Assembly: GCF_023715205.1 (NCBI RefSeq)
Contig: NZ_JAMBNR010000002.1
Span: forward strand, 1 to 64,000
DNA length: 64,000 nucleotides
From: Mesobacillus maritimus
GTDB taxonomy: Bacteria; Bacillota; Bacilli; Bacillales; Cytobacillaceae
Direction of reading: 5' to 3'
The first letter of the stretch is position 1; each line of letters starts with the position of its first letter. The translations under genes were made by a program, and so were the position numbers. Positions 44,263 to 52,862 of the stretch are shown piece after piece. The notes below the pieces were generated by a model. The model ran no database searches and was not told the DNA's origin. It was given only the letters and a program-made list of their open reading frames with translations.

Positions 44263-44273
44263 GAGTTGAAGAT

Positions 44274-44717
44274 ATGATTGGAATGAATATCCGTATTTTA
44301 CGGAAACGAAATAAAATGAGCCAGGAAGTACTGGCTGAGAAAATTGATGTATCGCGGCAGACGATCACAAAATGGGAAAATGGTGAAGCTTTGCCCGACA
44401 TTCAAAAAAGCAAAAGGATGGCCGATCTTTTCCAAGTATCATTGGATCAGTTCACTGGAGAGCTGAGTGAAGAAGAGTTGATGCAGATTGGGCCGAAAGG
44501 AAAACAATTTTTTGGTGTTGTGAAAGTGGGCGAACGAGGACAAATTGTCATCCCAAAGGAAGCGAGGGAGCTGTATCAGATTCAGGCTGGCGATAAGCTC
44601 GTGGTGTTGGGCGAAGACGTGACGAAAGGGATTGCGATATTAAAAAGTGAAAGTTTTCTCGAGTTTGCCGAAATGATTCGGAAAGCAGAACCTGAAGAGG
44701 AGTCAAACAATGAGTAA
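44274..44717 (+). CDS. XRE helix-turn-helix regulator fused to an AbrB-type domain
   Basis: Transcription factor of 147 residues with two DNA-binding modules. An XRE/Cro-type HTH occupies about 3-58 (IRILRKRNKMSQEVLAEKID, then VSRQTITKWENGEALPDI). A SpoVT/AbrB swapped-hairpin domain follows at about 78-122, with VKVGERGQIVIPKEARELYQ and the AGDKLVVLGE strand. The two probably act in one dimer. AAGGAG precedes the ATG. The stop codon lies inside the next gene, which starts 8 bases before the end of this one, so the glycosyltransferase is translationally coupled and probably regulated by this protein. Confidence 0.85.
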   Translation: MIGMNIRILRKRNKMSQEVLAEKIDVSRQTITKWENGEALPDIQKSKRMADLFQVSLDQFTGELSEEELMQIGPKGKQFFGVVKVGERGQIVIPKEARELYQIQAGDKLVVLGEDVTKGIAILKSESFLEFAEMIRKAEPEEESNNE

Positions 44718-45903
44718 AATTGTTTTCTTTTCGATTCCTGCCCATGGACATACAAACCCGACACTTCCTGTTGTTTCTAAGCTAGTCAACGCTGGTCATG
44801 ACGTTTGGTATTATAGTTTCAATGAATTTCAAGAAAAAATTGAAAAAGCTGGGGCGACGTTTATTTCATGTGATGCTTATTTACCACCTATTGATCAAAA
44901 AGAGTTGGAACGAAAAGTAGGGAAAGACTTTGCCGCTTTGATTGAAATGGTTGCCGATACAACCATTCGTTTAGATGAAAAAGTATGTGCGGAATTAATG
45001 GGAATTCAACCTGATTGTATTGTTTATGATTCGGTTTGCTTTTGGGGGAAACTTATTGCGAAGAAATTAGGAATCAAGGCTATTTGTTCGACTACCACCT
45101 TTGCTTTTAACAAACATACGGCGAAGTTGATGAAACGTGGGGTAAAAGAAATTTTTGGAATGATTTTCGGAATGCCCCGAATCAAGAATAAAATGCAACT
45201 TTTGCAATCTTATGGGTATGAGGTGGAAAACTTTGTTTCGTTGATTCAAAATGACAATGAAACTCATACTATTGTCTATACAACAAAAGAATTTCAGCCT
45301 ATGGTAGAAACGTTTTCTAAAAAAGTTCGGTTCGTCGGTTCTTCGATTGTGCGAGGAACGGGACCTTGTAAGGAGAATAGCGGTAAAGGCGATAAAAGCG
45401 TCATTTATATTTCTTTAGGGACTGTTCTTAACCCAAACAACAACTTTTATCAAAACTGTTTGCAGGCATTTGGAGACAAAGAAGGTTATGAAGTCATCAT
45501 GTCGGTGGGAGAGAAGACGGACCTGTCTTCGTTCGGTCCGTTCCCTGGCAATTTTACTGTGGAGAAGCTAGTGGACCAGTTAGCTGTTTTACGGAAAGCA
45601 AATGTCTTTATCACGCATTGTGGCATGAATAGTGTGAATGAGAGTTTGTATTATGCAGTGCCAATGGTGTTAATGCCATTGCATGGTGAAGAACGAATGG
45701 TAGCAAACCGAGTGGCTGAACTCGGTGCGGGCATCATGCTGAACAAAACCAAGCCAAAAAACTTGGCAGAATCAGTGGAAGAGGTTCTTGAGAATTCATA
45801 CTATCGGGTAAACGCTCAGAAACTCTCGGAAAGCTATCAACAATCAGGCGGTGCGGTGGCAGCAGCTGAGGTGATCCAAGAGGTGATTAATCAAAAAGCT
45901 TAA
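44710..45903 (+). CDS. macrolide-type (MGT/YjiC-like) glycosyltransferase
   Basis: GT1-family enzyme of 397 residues with the GT-B fold. The N-lobe starts KIVFFSIPAHGHTNPTLPVV, the acceptor-domain motif of MGT proteins. The C-lobe has VIYISLGTVLNPNNNFY (about 232-248) and the UDP-sugar-binding FITHCGMNSVNESLYYAVPM followed by LHGEERMVANRV (about 300-335). Relatives glucosylate macrolides, flavonoids or other small molecules and may detoxify antibiotics. The acceptor here is unknown. It overlaps the XRE-AbrB gene by 8 bases, and a membrane protein gene follows. Confidence 0.88.
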   Translation: MSKIVFFSIPAHGHTNPTLPVVSKLVNAGHDVWYYSFNEFQEKIEKAGATFISCDAYLPPIDQKELERKVGKDFAALIEMVADTTIRLDEKVCAELMGIQPDCIVYDSVCFWGKLIAKKLGIKAICSTTTFAFNKHTAKLMKRGVKEIFGMIFGMPRIKNKMQLLQSYGYEVENFVSLIQNDNETHTIVYTTKEFQPMVETFSKKVRFVGSSIVRGTGPCKENSGKGDKSVIYISLGTVLNPNNNFYQNCLQAFGDKEGYEVIMSVGEKTDLSSFGPFPGNFTVEKLVDQLAVLRKANVFITHCGMNSVNESLYYAVPMVLMPLHGEERMVANRVAELGAGIMLNKTKPKNLAESVEEVLENSYYRVNAQKLSESYQQSGGAVAAAEVIQEVINQKA

Positions 45904-45972
45904 GGTTTGTGAGGTTGTGTGAATATAGTGAAGAAAAGCTAAGGAAAGCATTAGAGAGAAAGAAGGGGTTAG

Positions 45973-46419
45973 ATGGGGAAGACACGAAAGAAAGGGAAAA
46001 AACAGCCGAAACAAACCGGAAAGGAAGTACTGAACGGGTTTTTTTGGAGACTTGTCCCATTTTTAATTTTGCTCCTGGTTCTGTGTTATGTTGCAGTTCT
46101 TGGCAATGGATATGAGATATTTGAAGAGCGCGGTTGGAATCCTACGCTTGTGCTTGTTCTCCGTTATGTTGACCATATTGTGTTGGCGCTTATTCCGATG
46201 GTGATTGCGCTGCTTTTGTTATGGTTTTATGTGCGAGCATGGATTCGTTGGATTCAGAACAAGGAAGGTACCATAAAAAAACAGCTAGCCAAGATTCTTA
46301 TTGCAAGTGTTCTATTTTTGGGTGCTTTAAGTGTTTTATTAAGCGTTTCGATTAATTTATGGTCGACTGTTTTTCAAGCCCCTGATGATTATTGGCAAAG
46401 AGAGTGGGACCTAAAATAA
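45973..46419 (+). CDS. basic three-helix membrane protein
   Basis: Protein of 148 residues. The first 20 are highly basic (GKTRKKGKKQPKQTGK), then three hydrophobic helices lie at about 27-44, 68-90 and 108-128. No family is recognised. AAGGGG lies 4 bases before the ATG. It follows the glycosyltransferase after 69 bases on the same strand and may be the third gene of that operon. Confidence 0.62.
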   Translation: MGKTRKKGKKQPKQTGKEVLNGFFWRLVPFLILLLVLCYVAVLGNGYEIFEERGWNPTLVLVLRYVDHIVLALIPMVIALLLLWFYVRAWIRWIQNKEGTIKKQLAKILIASVLFLGALSVLLSVSINLWSTVFQAPDDYWQREWDLK

Positions 46420-46426
46420 ATAGAAT

Positions 46427-46453
46427 ACTAGAAGTGACGTTAGCACTTCTAGT
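46427..46453. terminator. hairpin after the glycosyltransferase operon
   Basis: ACTAGAAGTG pairs with CACTTCTAGT. No clear U-run follows, so termination is less certain. Confidence 0.5.
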
Positions 46454-46511
46454 AAGATTAAAATTATCCCGCATTAACTGGTAGTAAAATACCATGGAAT
46501 GAAGTTACAAT

Positions 46512-47066
46512 TTATTCTCTTTCTCCAGAAAGGATTTGCCCAATTTCATCAAATACTGTTGTTTCGACGGGTAAGGGAACTTTTTCGTGGAATGTTGCAT
46601 ACCAAACATACATGTCCTCGCGAACGTAAAAACGGTTGGGCTGGACATTGTCTGCATTGTTTATCACGATTGTTTTTGCAGCATCTTCAGCAAATCCGTA
46701 GATAACCGAGAAATCATCATCCACATTGGCCCGCCAGTCAATAGGGCCTCTGTCTCCTCTTTCTTCTTTAAATTCTTGAAAATCCATCATCGGCGTGATG
46801 ACTTTTTTAAGATCAGTTAACTCTTCATTTAACCATACCGGGACGATCCCTGAACTAGTCTCGGCGAATGCTAAATCAGAATCCGTATCAACCAAAAGAA
46901 TTCGTTTGCAATCGCCAAATTGCGCCTTTATTTTTTCACAAATGTTTGTTTCTAGGGAAGTGGTGGGAATCGGTGAGGTCGTAGGTTTCATTGATTGGAA
47001 AATAAATAGTGCTAATCCAAACAATAATCCGATACAGAGTGCGGCAATGAATGATTTTTTTCCCAT
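46512..47066 (-). CDS. membrane-anchored extracytoplasmic protein, unknown
   Basis: Protein of 184 residues with an N-terminal membrane anchor or signal (about 5-24) and an extracytoplasmic domain. It has NICEKIKAQFGDCKRILLVD with two cysteines, then a possibly beta-rich part with RFYVREDMYVWYATFHEKV near the end. No family is recognised. Two ATG codons lie in tandem; the second (47066) has the better distance from GGAGG. It is a single reverse-strand gene. Confidence 0.65.
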   Translation of the reverse strand: MGKKSFIAALCIGLLFGLALFIFQSMKPTTSPIPTTSLETNICEKIKAQFGDCKRILLVDTDSDLAFAETSSGIVPVWLNEELTDLKKVITPMMDFQEFKEERGDRGPIDWRANVDDDFSVIYGFAEDAAKTIVINNADNVQPNRFYVREDMYVWYATFHEKVPLPVETTVFDEIGQILSGERE

Positions 47067-47153
47067 CATGGCTCCTCCAATATAAAAAATGAAAACATAC
47101 TCTGTTGGTATTCCATTATACGAAATAGAATTAGAACATTTTCATGTCGGTTT

Positions 47154-47567
47154 TTATATTCCATTCGTATTCTGTAAGACAATCCTCCACCCATCAGGAT
47201 CCGCTATGGTTATTCCGTTTTTTTCCCAATAAGGATTTTCAGGCTTAACCTCTGTATAACCCATTTCTGCAAGGTGCGCTGCGATGCAATCGCGTTTTTC
47301 TTTGTCCGGAATGTAAAAGACAAGTAAATTATCTTCAGTAGGGGCAGGGCAAGGGCTGCCGTTTTCATGCTGGGTAAATTCTAGGTGATAGCTGGTACCA
47401 GGAAGTCCGAGCATCACCCCATCGTAGCCGTCATGTTTTTCAAAAGAACCTACGACTTCTAGACCCAGTCCGTCATGGTAAAACTCGACCATTTTCGTTA
47501 ATTGATCCGTTGGGCGGGCGATTCGAAACTGAACGGCAGGAAGTCTGTCTGACCATTTTGTCATCAT
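47154..47567 (-). CDS. VOC-superfamily protein
   Basis: Protein of 137 residues with the vicinal-oxygen-chelate fold. The first module shows VQFRIARPTDQLTKMVEFYHDGLGLEVVGS in its usual order, and the middle has YHLEFTQHENG with a His-x-Glu pair that can bind metal. The second module ends GITIADPDGWRIVLQN. Substrate unknown. AGGTG lies 9 bases before the tandem ATG start. It belongs to the widespread uncharacterised VOC proteins of Bacillus and is distinct from the 6332 gene. Confidence 0.85.
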   Translation of the reverse strand: MMTKWSDRLPAVQFRIARPTDQLTKMVEFYHDGLGLEVVGSFEKHDGYDGVMLGLPGTSYHLEFTQHENGSPCPAPTEDNLLVFYIPDKEKRDCIAAHLAEMGYTEVKPENPYWEKNGITIADPDGWRIVLQNTNGI

Positions 47568-47887
47568 TCTTACTTACACCTCATTTAATTCTTTACTCTA
47601 TTATAAAACCACAACGCTATTTTCGTATATGAAACTCCCAGACTATTAAAAAAATAGTTCAATCTATTTTTAACGGAAGATGGGAAATTAAATTTTTCAG
47701 GAGATAATATTTTACTATTGTAAAATGACAAAATAATCTATATAATCAGGTCTATCAATAAAAGACAGTTGTGTTTTTACAGAGGACTAAAGGGTAGTTA
47801 ATATGCTAGAGACAGGGAAAAAGATGGACCTTTTCATGCTAGTTTTATAACGATCCAGACATCACACAATATTTGGGGGAATGATAG
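47568..47887. other. intergenic region upstream of sstT
   Basis: AT-rich 320 bases between divergent genes. I looked for a T-box (no GGGTGGNACCGCG-like sequence) or other riboswitch and found none. No gene is supported; promoters of both flanking genes lie here. Confidence 0.45.
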
Positions 47888-49099
47888 ATGAAAAGCATAT
47901 GGGGAATGTGGAATCGACTGAGTTTAGTAAAACAAATCTTAATCGGATTGATTGTAGGGATTATATTAGCGGTTACGGTTCCGGATGCTGCAAAACCAAT
48001 TGTCATCTTAGGATCATTGTTTGTGGGTGCGTTAAAAGGGATTGCTCCGATTCTTGTATTTTTCTTAGTTATGGCGGCGATTGTTCAACATAAACGTGGA
48101 CAGAAAACGAATATGAAAACGGTTGTTATTCTTTATTTATCAGGGACTTTTTTAGCGGCACTTGTTGCGGTAATTGCGAGCTTCTTATTTCCGGTTCAGT
48201 TAACGCTTGCCTCAGGTGCAGAAGATTTAACACCTCCTGGTGGGGTAGTTGAGGTTCTGAAAACATTATTGCTAAATGTTGTGGATAATCCATTTAATGC
48301 AATCGCGAATGCGAATTACATTGGAATATTGGCCTGGGGGCTTGTGCTTGGTTTTGCGTTAAGAAGTGCGTCGGATTCAACGAAAATGGTTATTTCCAAT
48401 GTTTCCGAAGGTATTTCAAAAATGGTTACATGGGTAATCAAGCTGGCGCCGTTTGGAATTATGGGACTTGTGATTGAATCGATCACAACAAGCGGTCTCG
48501 ATTCATTATTGGGTTATGGGAAACTGCTTGCAGTTTTACTAGGGTGTATGTTCTTTGTGGCCCTTGTGGTAAACCCATTGCTTGTATTTGTAACAGCGCG
48601 CCGAAATCCATATCCACTTGTATGGACGGCAATTAAAGAAAGTGGAATGACCGCATTCTTCACGCGAAGCTCGGCAGCAAACATTCCCGTGAATATGCGA
48701 TTATGTGAGAAGTTAGGCTTGAACAAAGATTCTTATTCAGTGTCCATTCCATTAGGAGCCACCATCAATATGGCAGGCGCGGCGGTCACAATTACGGTAT
48801 TGACTCTTGCAGCAGTTTATACTTTGGAAATTCCTGTGGACATTCCGACCGCGATTATTCTTAGTGTTTTGGCAGCAGTGAGTGCTTGTGGTGCCTCTGG
48901 GGTTGCTGGTGGGTCGTTGCTGTTGATTCCGTTAGCGGCAAGTCTTTTTGGAATTCCGAATGAAGTGGCGATGCAAATTGTTGGGGTCGGCTTTATCATT
49001 GGTGTTTTACAGGACTCGGTTGAAACCGCACTTAATTCATCCACCGACGTGGTGTTTACTGCAGCAGCAGAGTATAGAGAGTTGGGGACAAGATCGTAA
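47888..49099 (+). CDS. sstT: serine/threonine:Na+ symporter SstT
   Basis: Membrane transporter of 403 residues of the dicarboxylate/amino-acid:cation symporter family. Sequence from [17 protein letters not shown] through [20 protein letters not shown] is typical of SstT, as are [20 protein letters not shown] (about 258-277), [17 protein letters not shown] and the C-terminal [21 protein letters not shown] (two hairpin and substrate-site regions). It imports serine and threonine with sodium. GGGGGAATGAT precedes the ATG, and a terminator follows. Confidence 0.92.
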   Translation: MKSIWGMWNRLSLVKQILIGLIVGIILAVTVPDAAKPIVILGSLFVGALKGIAPILVFFLVMAAIVQHKRGQKTNMKTVVILYLSGTFLAALVAVIASFLFPVQLTLASGAEDLTPPGGVVEVLKTLLLNVVDNPFNAIANANYIGILAWGLVLGFALRSASDSTKMVISNVSEGISKMVTWVIKLAPFGIMGLVIESITTSGLDSLLGYGKLLAVLLGCMFFVALVVNPLLVFVTARRNPYPLVWTAIKESGMTAFFTRSSAANIPVNMRLCEKLGLNKDSYSVSIPLGATINMAGAAVTITVLTLAAVYTLEIPVDIPTAIILSVLAAVSACGASGVAGGSLLLIPLAASLFGIPNEVAMQIVGVGFIIGVLQDSVETALNSSTDVVFTAAAEYRELGTRS

Positions 49100-49139
49100 A
49101 GTGTAGGGATATTGTATAGTAATGTTAATAAAGTTGGCT

Positions 49140-49177
49140 ATAAGGGGCGAACCAAATAATGTGGTTTCGCCCCTTTA
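49140..49177 (+). terminator. terminator after sstT
   Basis: ATAAGGGGCGAACC pairs with GGTTTCGCCCCTTTAT with one mismatch. Confidence 0.88.
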
Positions 49178-49462
49178 TGTGTTCATTTTGGTCCAGGATT
49201 GTACATAAATTAAGGGTCCTTTTAAAAATAGAAGTTTAGGTTATATGATGAATGAAGAGAATGCTATTCTGTTTCTATAATAAACGTTATGGAACAGAAG
49301 GAATTGTGGTTTTGGGAACGAACAATTTTAAGAAAGAAGTTTTCTTAATAGGGATAGTTGGGTTAATTGAAGCAATTGATTTCTTGAAAAAATCAATCCA
49401 ACTGGATTTATAGGGGAATAATGGATAGGCATTAAAAGCATCTAAAATGGGAGAGGGATTCA
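49178..49462. other. intergenic region before the phosphatase gene
   Basis: No gene is supported. A hairpin-like TTGATTTCTTGAAAAAATCAA lies near 49376-49396 in two parts. The ribosome binding site GGAGAGG of the next gene lies near 49449. Confidence 0.4.
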
Positions 49463-50011
49463 TTGGAAAATATTTATATTGTTAGGCATTGTGAAGCACA
49501 AGGGCAGCCACCTGAAGCCCGTTTAACGGAAAAAGGCCTTCAACAGGCTAATGAGTTAGCGGCATTCTTTGCTGATAAGAAAATTGATCGAATCATTACT
49601 AGTCCGTATAAACGGGCAATCGATACGATGCAGCCATTTGCAACGAAGGTGAATGTTGAAATTGAGCTGGACGACCGCTTAACAGAACGGGTTCTTAGCA
49701 CGAAAAACCTGCCTGATTGGCTGGAAAAGTTGGAAGCAAGCTTCGAAGATTTGGACTTGAAATATGATGATGGTGAATCTAGTCGCGAAGCAATGAACCG
49801 AATTGTTGAAGTGGTTGATGACGTGATAAACACCGATGACCACCAGAATACGATTATTGTGACACATGGAAATCTGATGTCATTGCTGTTAAAGCATTTT
49901 AATCAAGAGTTTGGATTCGAAGAATGGAAAAATCTTCGGAACCCTGAAGTGTATCTCTTAAATCATGAAAAAGGTAGGGTCACTCAATTAGAGTTCACAG
50001 TGACGACCTAA
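49463..50011 (+). CDS. histidine phosphatase family protein
   Basis: Phosphoglycerate-mutase-like phosphatase of 182 residues. The catalytic motif reads VRHCEAQGQPPEARLT, where RHC-E replaces the common RHGE; the nucleophilic His is His9. The second Arg-rich stretch IITSPYKRAIDTMQPFA, the acid Glu in the DDRLTERVL region, and the second His in IVTHGNLMSLLL are present. Substrate is unknown. The TTG start follows GGGAGAGG at a good distance. Confidence 0.86.
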   Translation: MENIYIVRHCEAQGQPPEARLTEKGLQQANELAAFFADKKIDRIITSPYKRAIDTMQPFATKVNVEIELDDRLTERVLSTKNLPDWLEKLEASFEDLDLKYDDGESSREAMNRIVEVVDDVINTDDHQNTIIVTHGNLMSLLLKHFNQEFGFEEWKNLRNPEVYLLNHEKGRVTQLEFTVTT

Positions 50012-50068
50012 TCTATCTGGCAATATTAATAGAAAACACTCTTGCTGAAGCCAATTTGGTTACAAGGA

Positions 50069-50094
50069 GAGTGAATCTACGTATAGATTCACTC
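50069..50094. terminator. palindromic hairpin between convergent genes
   Basis: GAGTGAATCTA pairs perfectly with TAGATTCACTC around CGTA. It lies between the convergent phosphatase and DUF2164 genes. Confidence 0.65.
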
Positions 50095-50102
50095 ATCATG
50101 AT

Positions 50103-50351
50103 TTATTTGTTTTTAATTGGACGCTCAAGAGTCAAGATTTCCTCTTCAAGTGAAGCAAATTGTTGTTCAACAACATGCCTAGCATCTAGGACCGCTGCGT
50201 TATAAAAATGAGGAGCAAGAGACTTTTTTACAAAATCTAATACTCTTTCTGCAGCAAATTCAGTGATCTCTTCATCTCTTTCTTGTGAAAAGAAAGATTG
50301 AATCTCAGAAATCATAAGTTGCTGTTGATCTTTTGAAAGTTTAATAAACAT
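50103..50351 (-). CDS. DUF2164 family protein
   Basis: Small helical protein of 82 residues. KLSKDQQQLMISEIQSFF followed by EITEFAAERVLDFVKKSLAPHFYN, then AVLDARHVVEQQFASLEEEI is the family's full pattern. The function of DUF2164 is unknown. The ATG at 50351 lies 8 bases after AAGGGAG; a GTG at 50360 would overlap it. It is a single gene. Confidence 0.85.
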   Translation of the reverse strand: MFIKLSKDQQQLMISEIQSFFSQERDEEITEFAAERVLDFVKKSLAPHFYNAAVLDARHVVEQQFASLEEEILTLERPIKNK

Positions 50352-50450
50352 AAAAAACACTCCCTTGATTGTATGACTGTACTATACAGGGAAAATAGCG
50401 AAAATCAAAGACTGTACTATCATGAAAAATTATGTACAGGAGTTTGAGTA

Positions 50451-50494
50451 ACAAGGCGCCCCGAAAGGTCTTGTTTCACAGAAAATGTTCCACA
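50451..50494 (-). repeat. dispersed repeat, copy 7 (inverted)
   Basis: On the minus strand it reads GTGGAACATTTTCTGTGAAA, then CAAGACCTTTCGGGGCGCC and TTGTTAC. It is the only copy in this orientation. AACAAG and CTTGTT arms flank the GGGGC core in this copy, giving a better hairpin than the others. Confidence 0.83.
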
Positions 50495-50562
50495 GAAATA
50501 GAGTTACTATTCTAACGAAATATTCCATATATATGGTGTAAAAGCGAATGGGAGAGTGTGGA

Positions 50563-51816
50563 TTGGAGAAGCAGGGTTCCCGGTTTCGGTGGGTTGTTTT
50601 TGGGTGTGTGTTGTTTACATATTTGTTTATGTCGAGTCAGCGGACTGCTCCGGGGCTGATTACGAATGAAGTGATGCGGGATTTTCAGGTGAGTGCGGCG
50701 ACGATTGGGTTGCTGGCGAGTATGCAATTTTTGGTTTATACAGGTTTGCAAATCCCGATGGGGCTGTTGGCGGATCGGTTTGGGCCTAATTTTTTTCTGA
50801 TTATTGGATCGTTTCTGACGGGGATTGGCACGATTATTTACAGTCTTGGCACACATGAAGTAGTGCTGTTTATTGCGAGAATCTTAACGGGCATTGGTGA
50901 TGCGACCATCTGGGTCAACTTGGTGTTGATCTTGAGCCGTTGGTTTAGTGCAAAAGAATTTTCTCGGTTTATTGGAGTGGCGGCAATGACGGGAAGTCTT
51001 GGGTTTCTGGTAGCGACTGTGCCGTTTGCAGCTTATATTGATTATCTTGGCTGGCGTCCTGCTTTCTTTTCAACCGGTGTTTTATTATGTTTGTGTGCGG
51101 CCGTCCTTTATTATGTTCTTGTTAAAAAAACGAACCAACCTCTTTTTGAAAGAAGGGAAATGAAACGGGAGAAAACAACGGTTCTTTTGCGAAAGATTGT
51201 TTCTAGTCGTCAAGCATGGGCGTTGTTTTTATGTCATTTTGGACTTGTCGGAACGTATGTCGGATTCATCGGTTCCTGGGCGGTTCCGTATGGGATGAAT
51301 CTTTATGGTATGACTCGTACCAATGCAAGTCAGCTCGTGTTGGTTGGCTTGGTGGGAGCGCTCATCGGGGCGCCGCTAGCAGGTTGGATTTCCAGCAGAT
51401 TGGGAATGATTAAAAAACCATATATCGTCGTGCATGCTTTGATTGTGTTATGTTGGTCGACTTTTCTTGTGACCGATGCAAATCCACCCGTTCTCTTTCT
51501 GACCATCCTTTTCTTCGTGATTGGTCTTGCATACGGGGCCAATGCTTTAACGTTCGCGTCTGTACGGCAGTCATTTCCGCTTCACGAATCCGGGATTGCT
51601 TCTGGGTTCGCAAACACAGGAGGATTTTTAAGTGCAGTCTTGCTGCCGAGCATTTTCGGTTTGTTGTTGGATTATTCTCAGTCTGCTACTGGGAGCATCG
51701 GCGATGGCTACTATTTTGGCTTTATCACTCCAGTTTTGTTCTCAAGCTTGGGCTTGATTGGTGTGCTGATGTTGAAGGAGAAGGTTCAGGAGCAGGGGAG
51801 TGTGGCAAGTAGTTAG
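50563..51816 (+). CDS. MFS transporter
   Basis: Membrane transporter of 417 residues with 12 helices. MFS motif A is visible in the loop after helix 2 as GLLADRFGPNFFL (about 61-73), with ARILTGIGDATIW in helix 4 and a related loop GWISSRLGMIKKP in the second half. The substrate is unknown; the ACS or NNP-type branches are possible. The TTG at 50563 follows GGGAGAG at 6 bases; the ATG at 50548 overlaps the same region without a site of its own. Codon use in the first half is more GC-rich than its neighbours. Confidence 0.82.
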   Translation: MEKQGSRFRWVVFGCVLFTYLFMSSQRTAPGLITNEVMRDFQVSAATIGLLASMQFLVYTGLQIPMGLLADRFGPNFFLIIGSFLTGIGTIIYSLGTHEVVLFIARILTGIGDATIWVNLVLILSRWFSAKEFSRFIGVAAMTGSLGFLVATVPFAAYIDYLGWRPAFFSTGVLLCLCAAVLYYVLVKKTNQPLFERREMKREKTTVLLRKIVSSRQAWALFLCHFGLVGTYVGFIGSWAVPYGMNLYGMTRTNASQLVLVGLVGALIGAPLAGWISSRLGMIKKPYIVVHALIVLCWSTFLVTDANPPVLFLTILFFVIGLAYGANALTFASVRQSFPLHESGIASGFANTGGFLSAVLLPSIFGLLLDYSQSATGSIGDGYYFGFITPVLFSSLGLIGVLMLKEKVQEQGSVASS

Positions 51817-51963
51817 TACGCGGCTGTCTGTCTTCTTCTGGCCATATTGAAAAATAGTTATCCTAAAATTGGGGGATGCCTTTTTTAGGATTAAGTAAAA
51901 GAGTACTGTCTTTTGAATAAGGAAACAATAATCCCTAATGACGTTTAGAGAAGGGGATTATTC

Positions 51964-52803
51964 GTGAGAAAGACTATTTTTATAACCCTCATTTACCTAT
52001 TGATTGAAAGCTTATCTTTTTCAGTCTCTAGTTTCGCAGAAAATCAAACACAAGATGAAATGAACGCGGTATTAAAAACGTTCCTACCACCAAATGCACA
52101 ACTCGTCTATCCTGAAGCACCGAAAGGAACGAAATCTTATCAGTTTTATGATTTCGATCAAGACGGACAAAACGAGTTGATCGTCACTTTTAAAATGAAA
52201 GCAGCAGACCAACCAAACCCTTCGCAATACGGTGTGATCCTATTAAGAAAAAACAAAGAGGGCTGGGAAAAGGTTTGGGAAACACAGACTCAGGGAGTAG
52301 GGTTACCTTACTCAGGTTTTGCTGATCTTACGGGAGATGGAAAAAAAGAATTTCTCTTTGGCATAGCCATTGGTGCATCCGCAGGAAATCAGCTTCAGAT
52401 TTATCATTATCATGGTCATGCATTGAAAAAAATCGCAGAAATTCCATATCACATGTTGGAACTATTAGGGAATGACAAAGTGAGTCTTGCCGTCTGGCAA
52501 CGGTACATTGCCAATACTTATTTTGTCGACGTGCTTATGTGGGATGGGAAAAAATTTGTTTTCAATGAAGAGCGTTTTGCTAGCTATTATCCTGTTATTG
52601 AAAATTTTTATAAAAATAAAATTGGAGCGATGGATGCGTGGTTCTACTGGTATACACTGGCAGATGCTCAAATAAAAGCGAATTTATTTGAACGAGCGGC
52701 TGAATCAATTCAAAGGGGAATAGCTCTAGCACAACAGAAACAACTGCCAGATGAGATTGAAAACTTTCACAAGTTAAAGGAAAAATTAGAGGGAAAGAGA
52801 TAA
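51964..52803 (+). CDS. secreted protein with FG-GAP/VCBS-like calcium-binding repeats
   Basis: Exported protein of 279 residues. A signal peptide covers about 1-25 (ending SSFAE). Two short acidic loops, YDFDQDGQNELIVTF (about 62-76) and ADLTGDGKKEFLFG (about 120-133), match the DxDxDG calcium-loop pattern of FG-GAP-type repeats. The C-terminal ~60 residues are helical and TPR-like (AWFYWYTLADAQIKANLFERA, split here, then AAESIQRGI). Function unknown; a surface role is likely. The GTG start follows AGAAGGGGA. Confidence 0.7.
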   Translation: MRKTIFITLIYLLIESLSFSVSSFAENQTQDEMNAVLKTFLPPNAQLVYPEAPKGTKSYQFYDFDQDGQNELIVTFKMKAADQPNPSQYGVILLRKNKEGWEKVWETQTQGVGLPYSGFADLTGDGKKEFLFGIAIGASAGNQLQIYHYHGHALKKIAEIPYHMLELLGNDKVSLAVWQRYIANTYFVDVLMWDGKKFVFNEERFASYYPVIENFYKNKIGAMDAWFYWYTLADAQIKANLFERAAESIQRGIALAQQKQLPDEIENFHKLKEKLEGKR

Positions 52804-52804
52804 T

Positions 52805-52838
52805 AAAACGCTGTTGAAGTGTGTTTCAACAGCGTTTT
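52805..52838 (+). terminator. terminator between convergent genes
   Basis: AAAACGCTGTTGAA pairs with TTCAACAGCGTTTT around a 6-base loop; symmetric A/T ends make it bidirectional. Confidence 0.9.
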
Positions 52839-52862
52839 CGTTATTGTGGAGGAAAAAGGAAG

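Noticed and set aside
47568-47887. T-box or riboswitch leader for sstT
   Set aside because: Serine/threonine transporter genes can carry T-boxes, but no T-box sequence or specifier-like hairpin was found.
50512-50856. Reverse-strand Arg/Gln-rich frame opposite the MFS gene start
   Set aside because: It is an antisense shadow of hydrophobic transporter codons.
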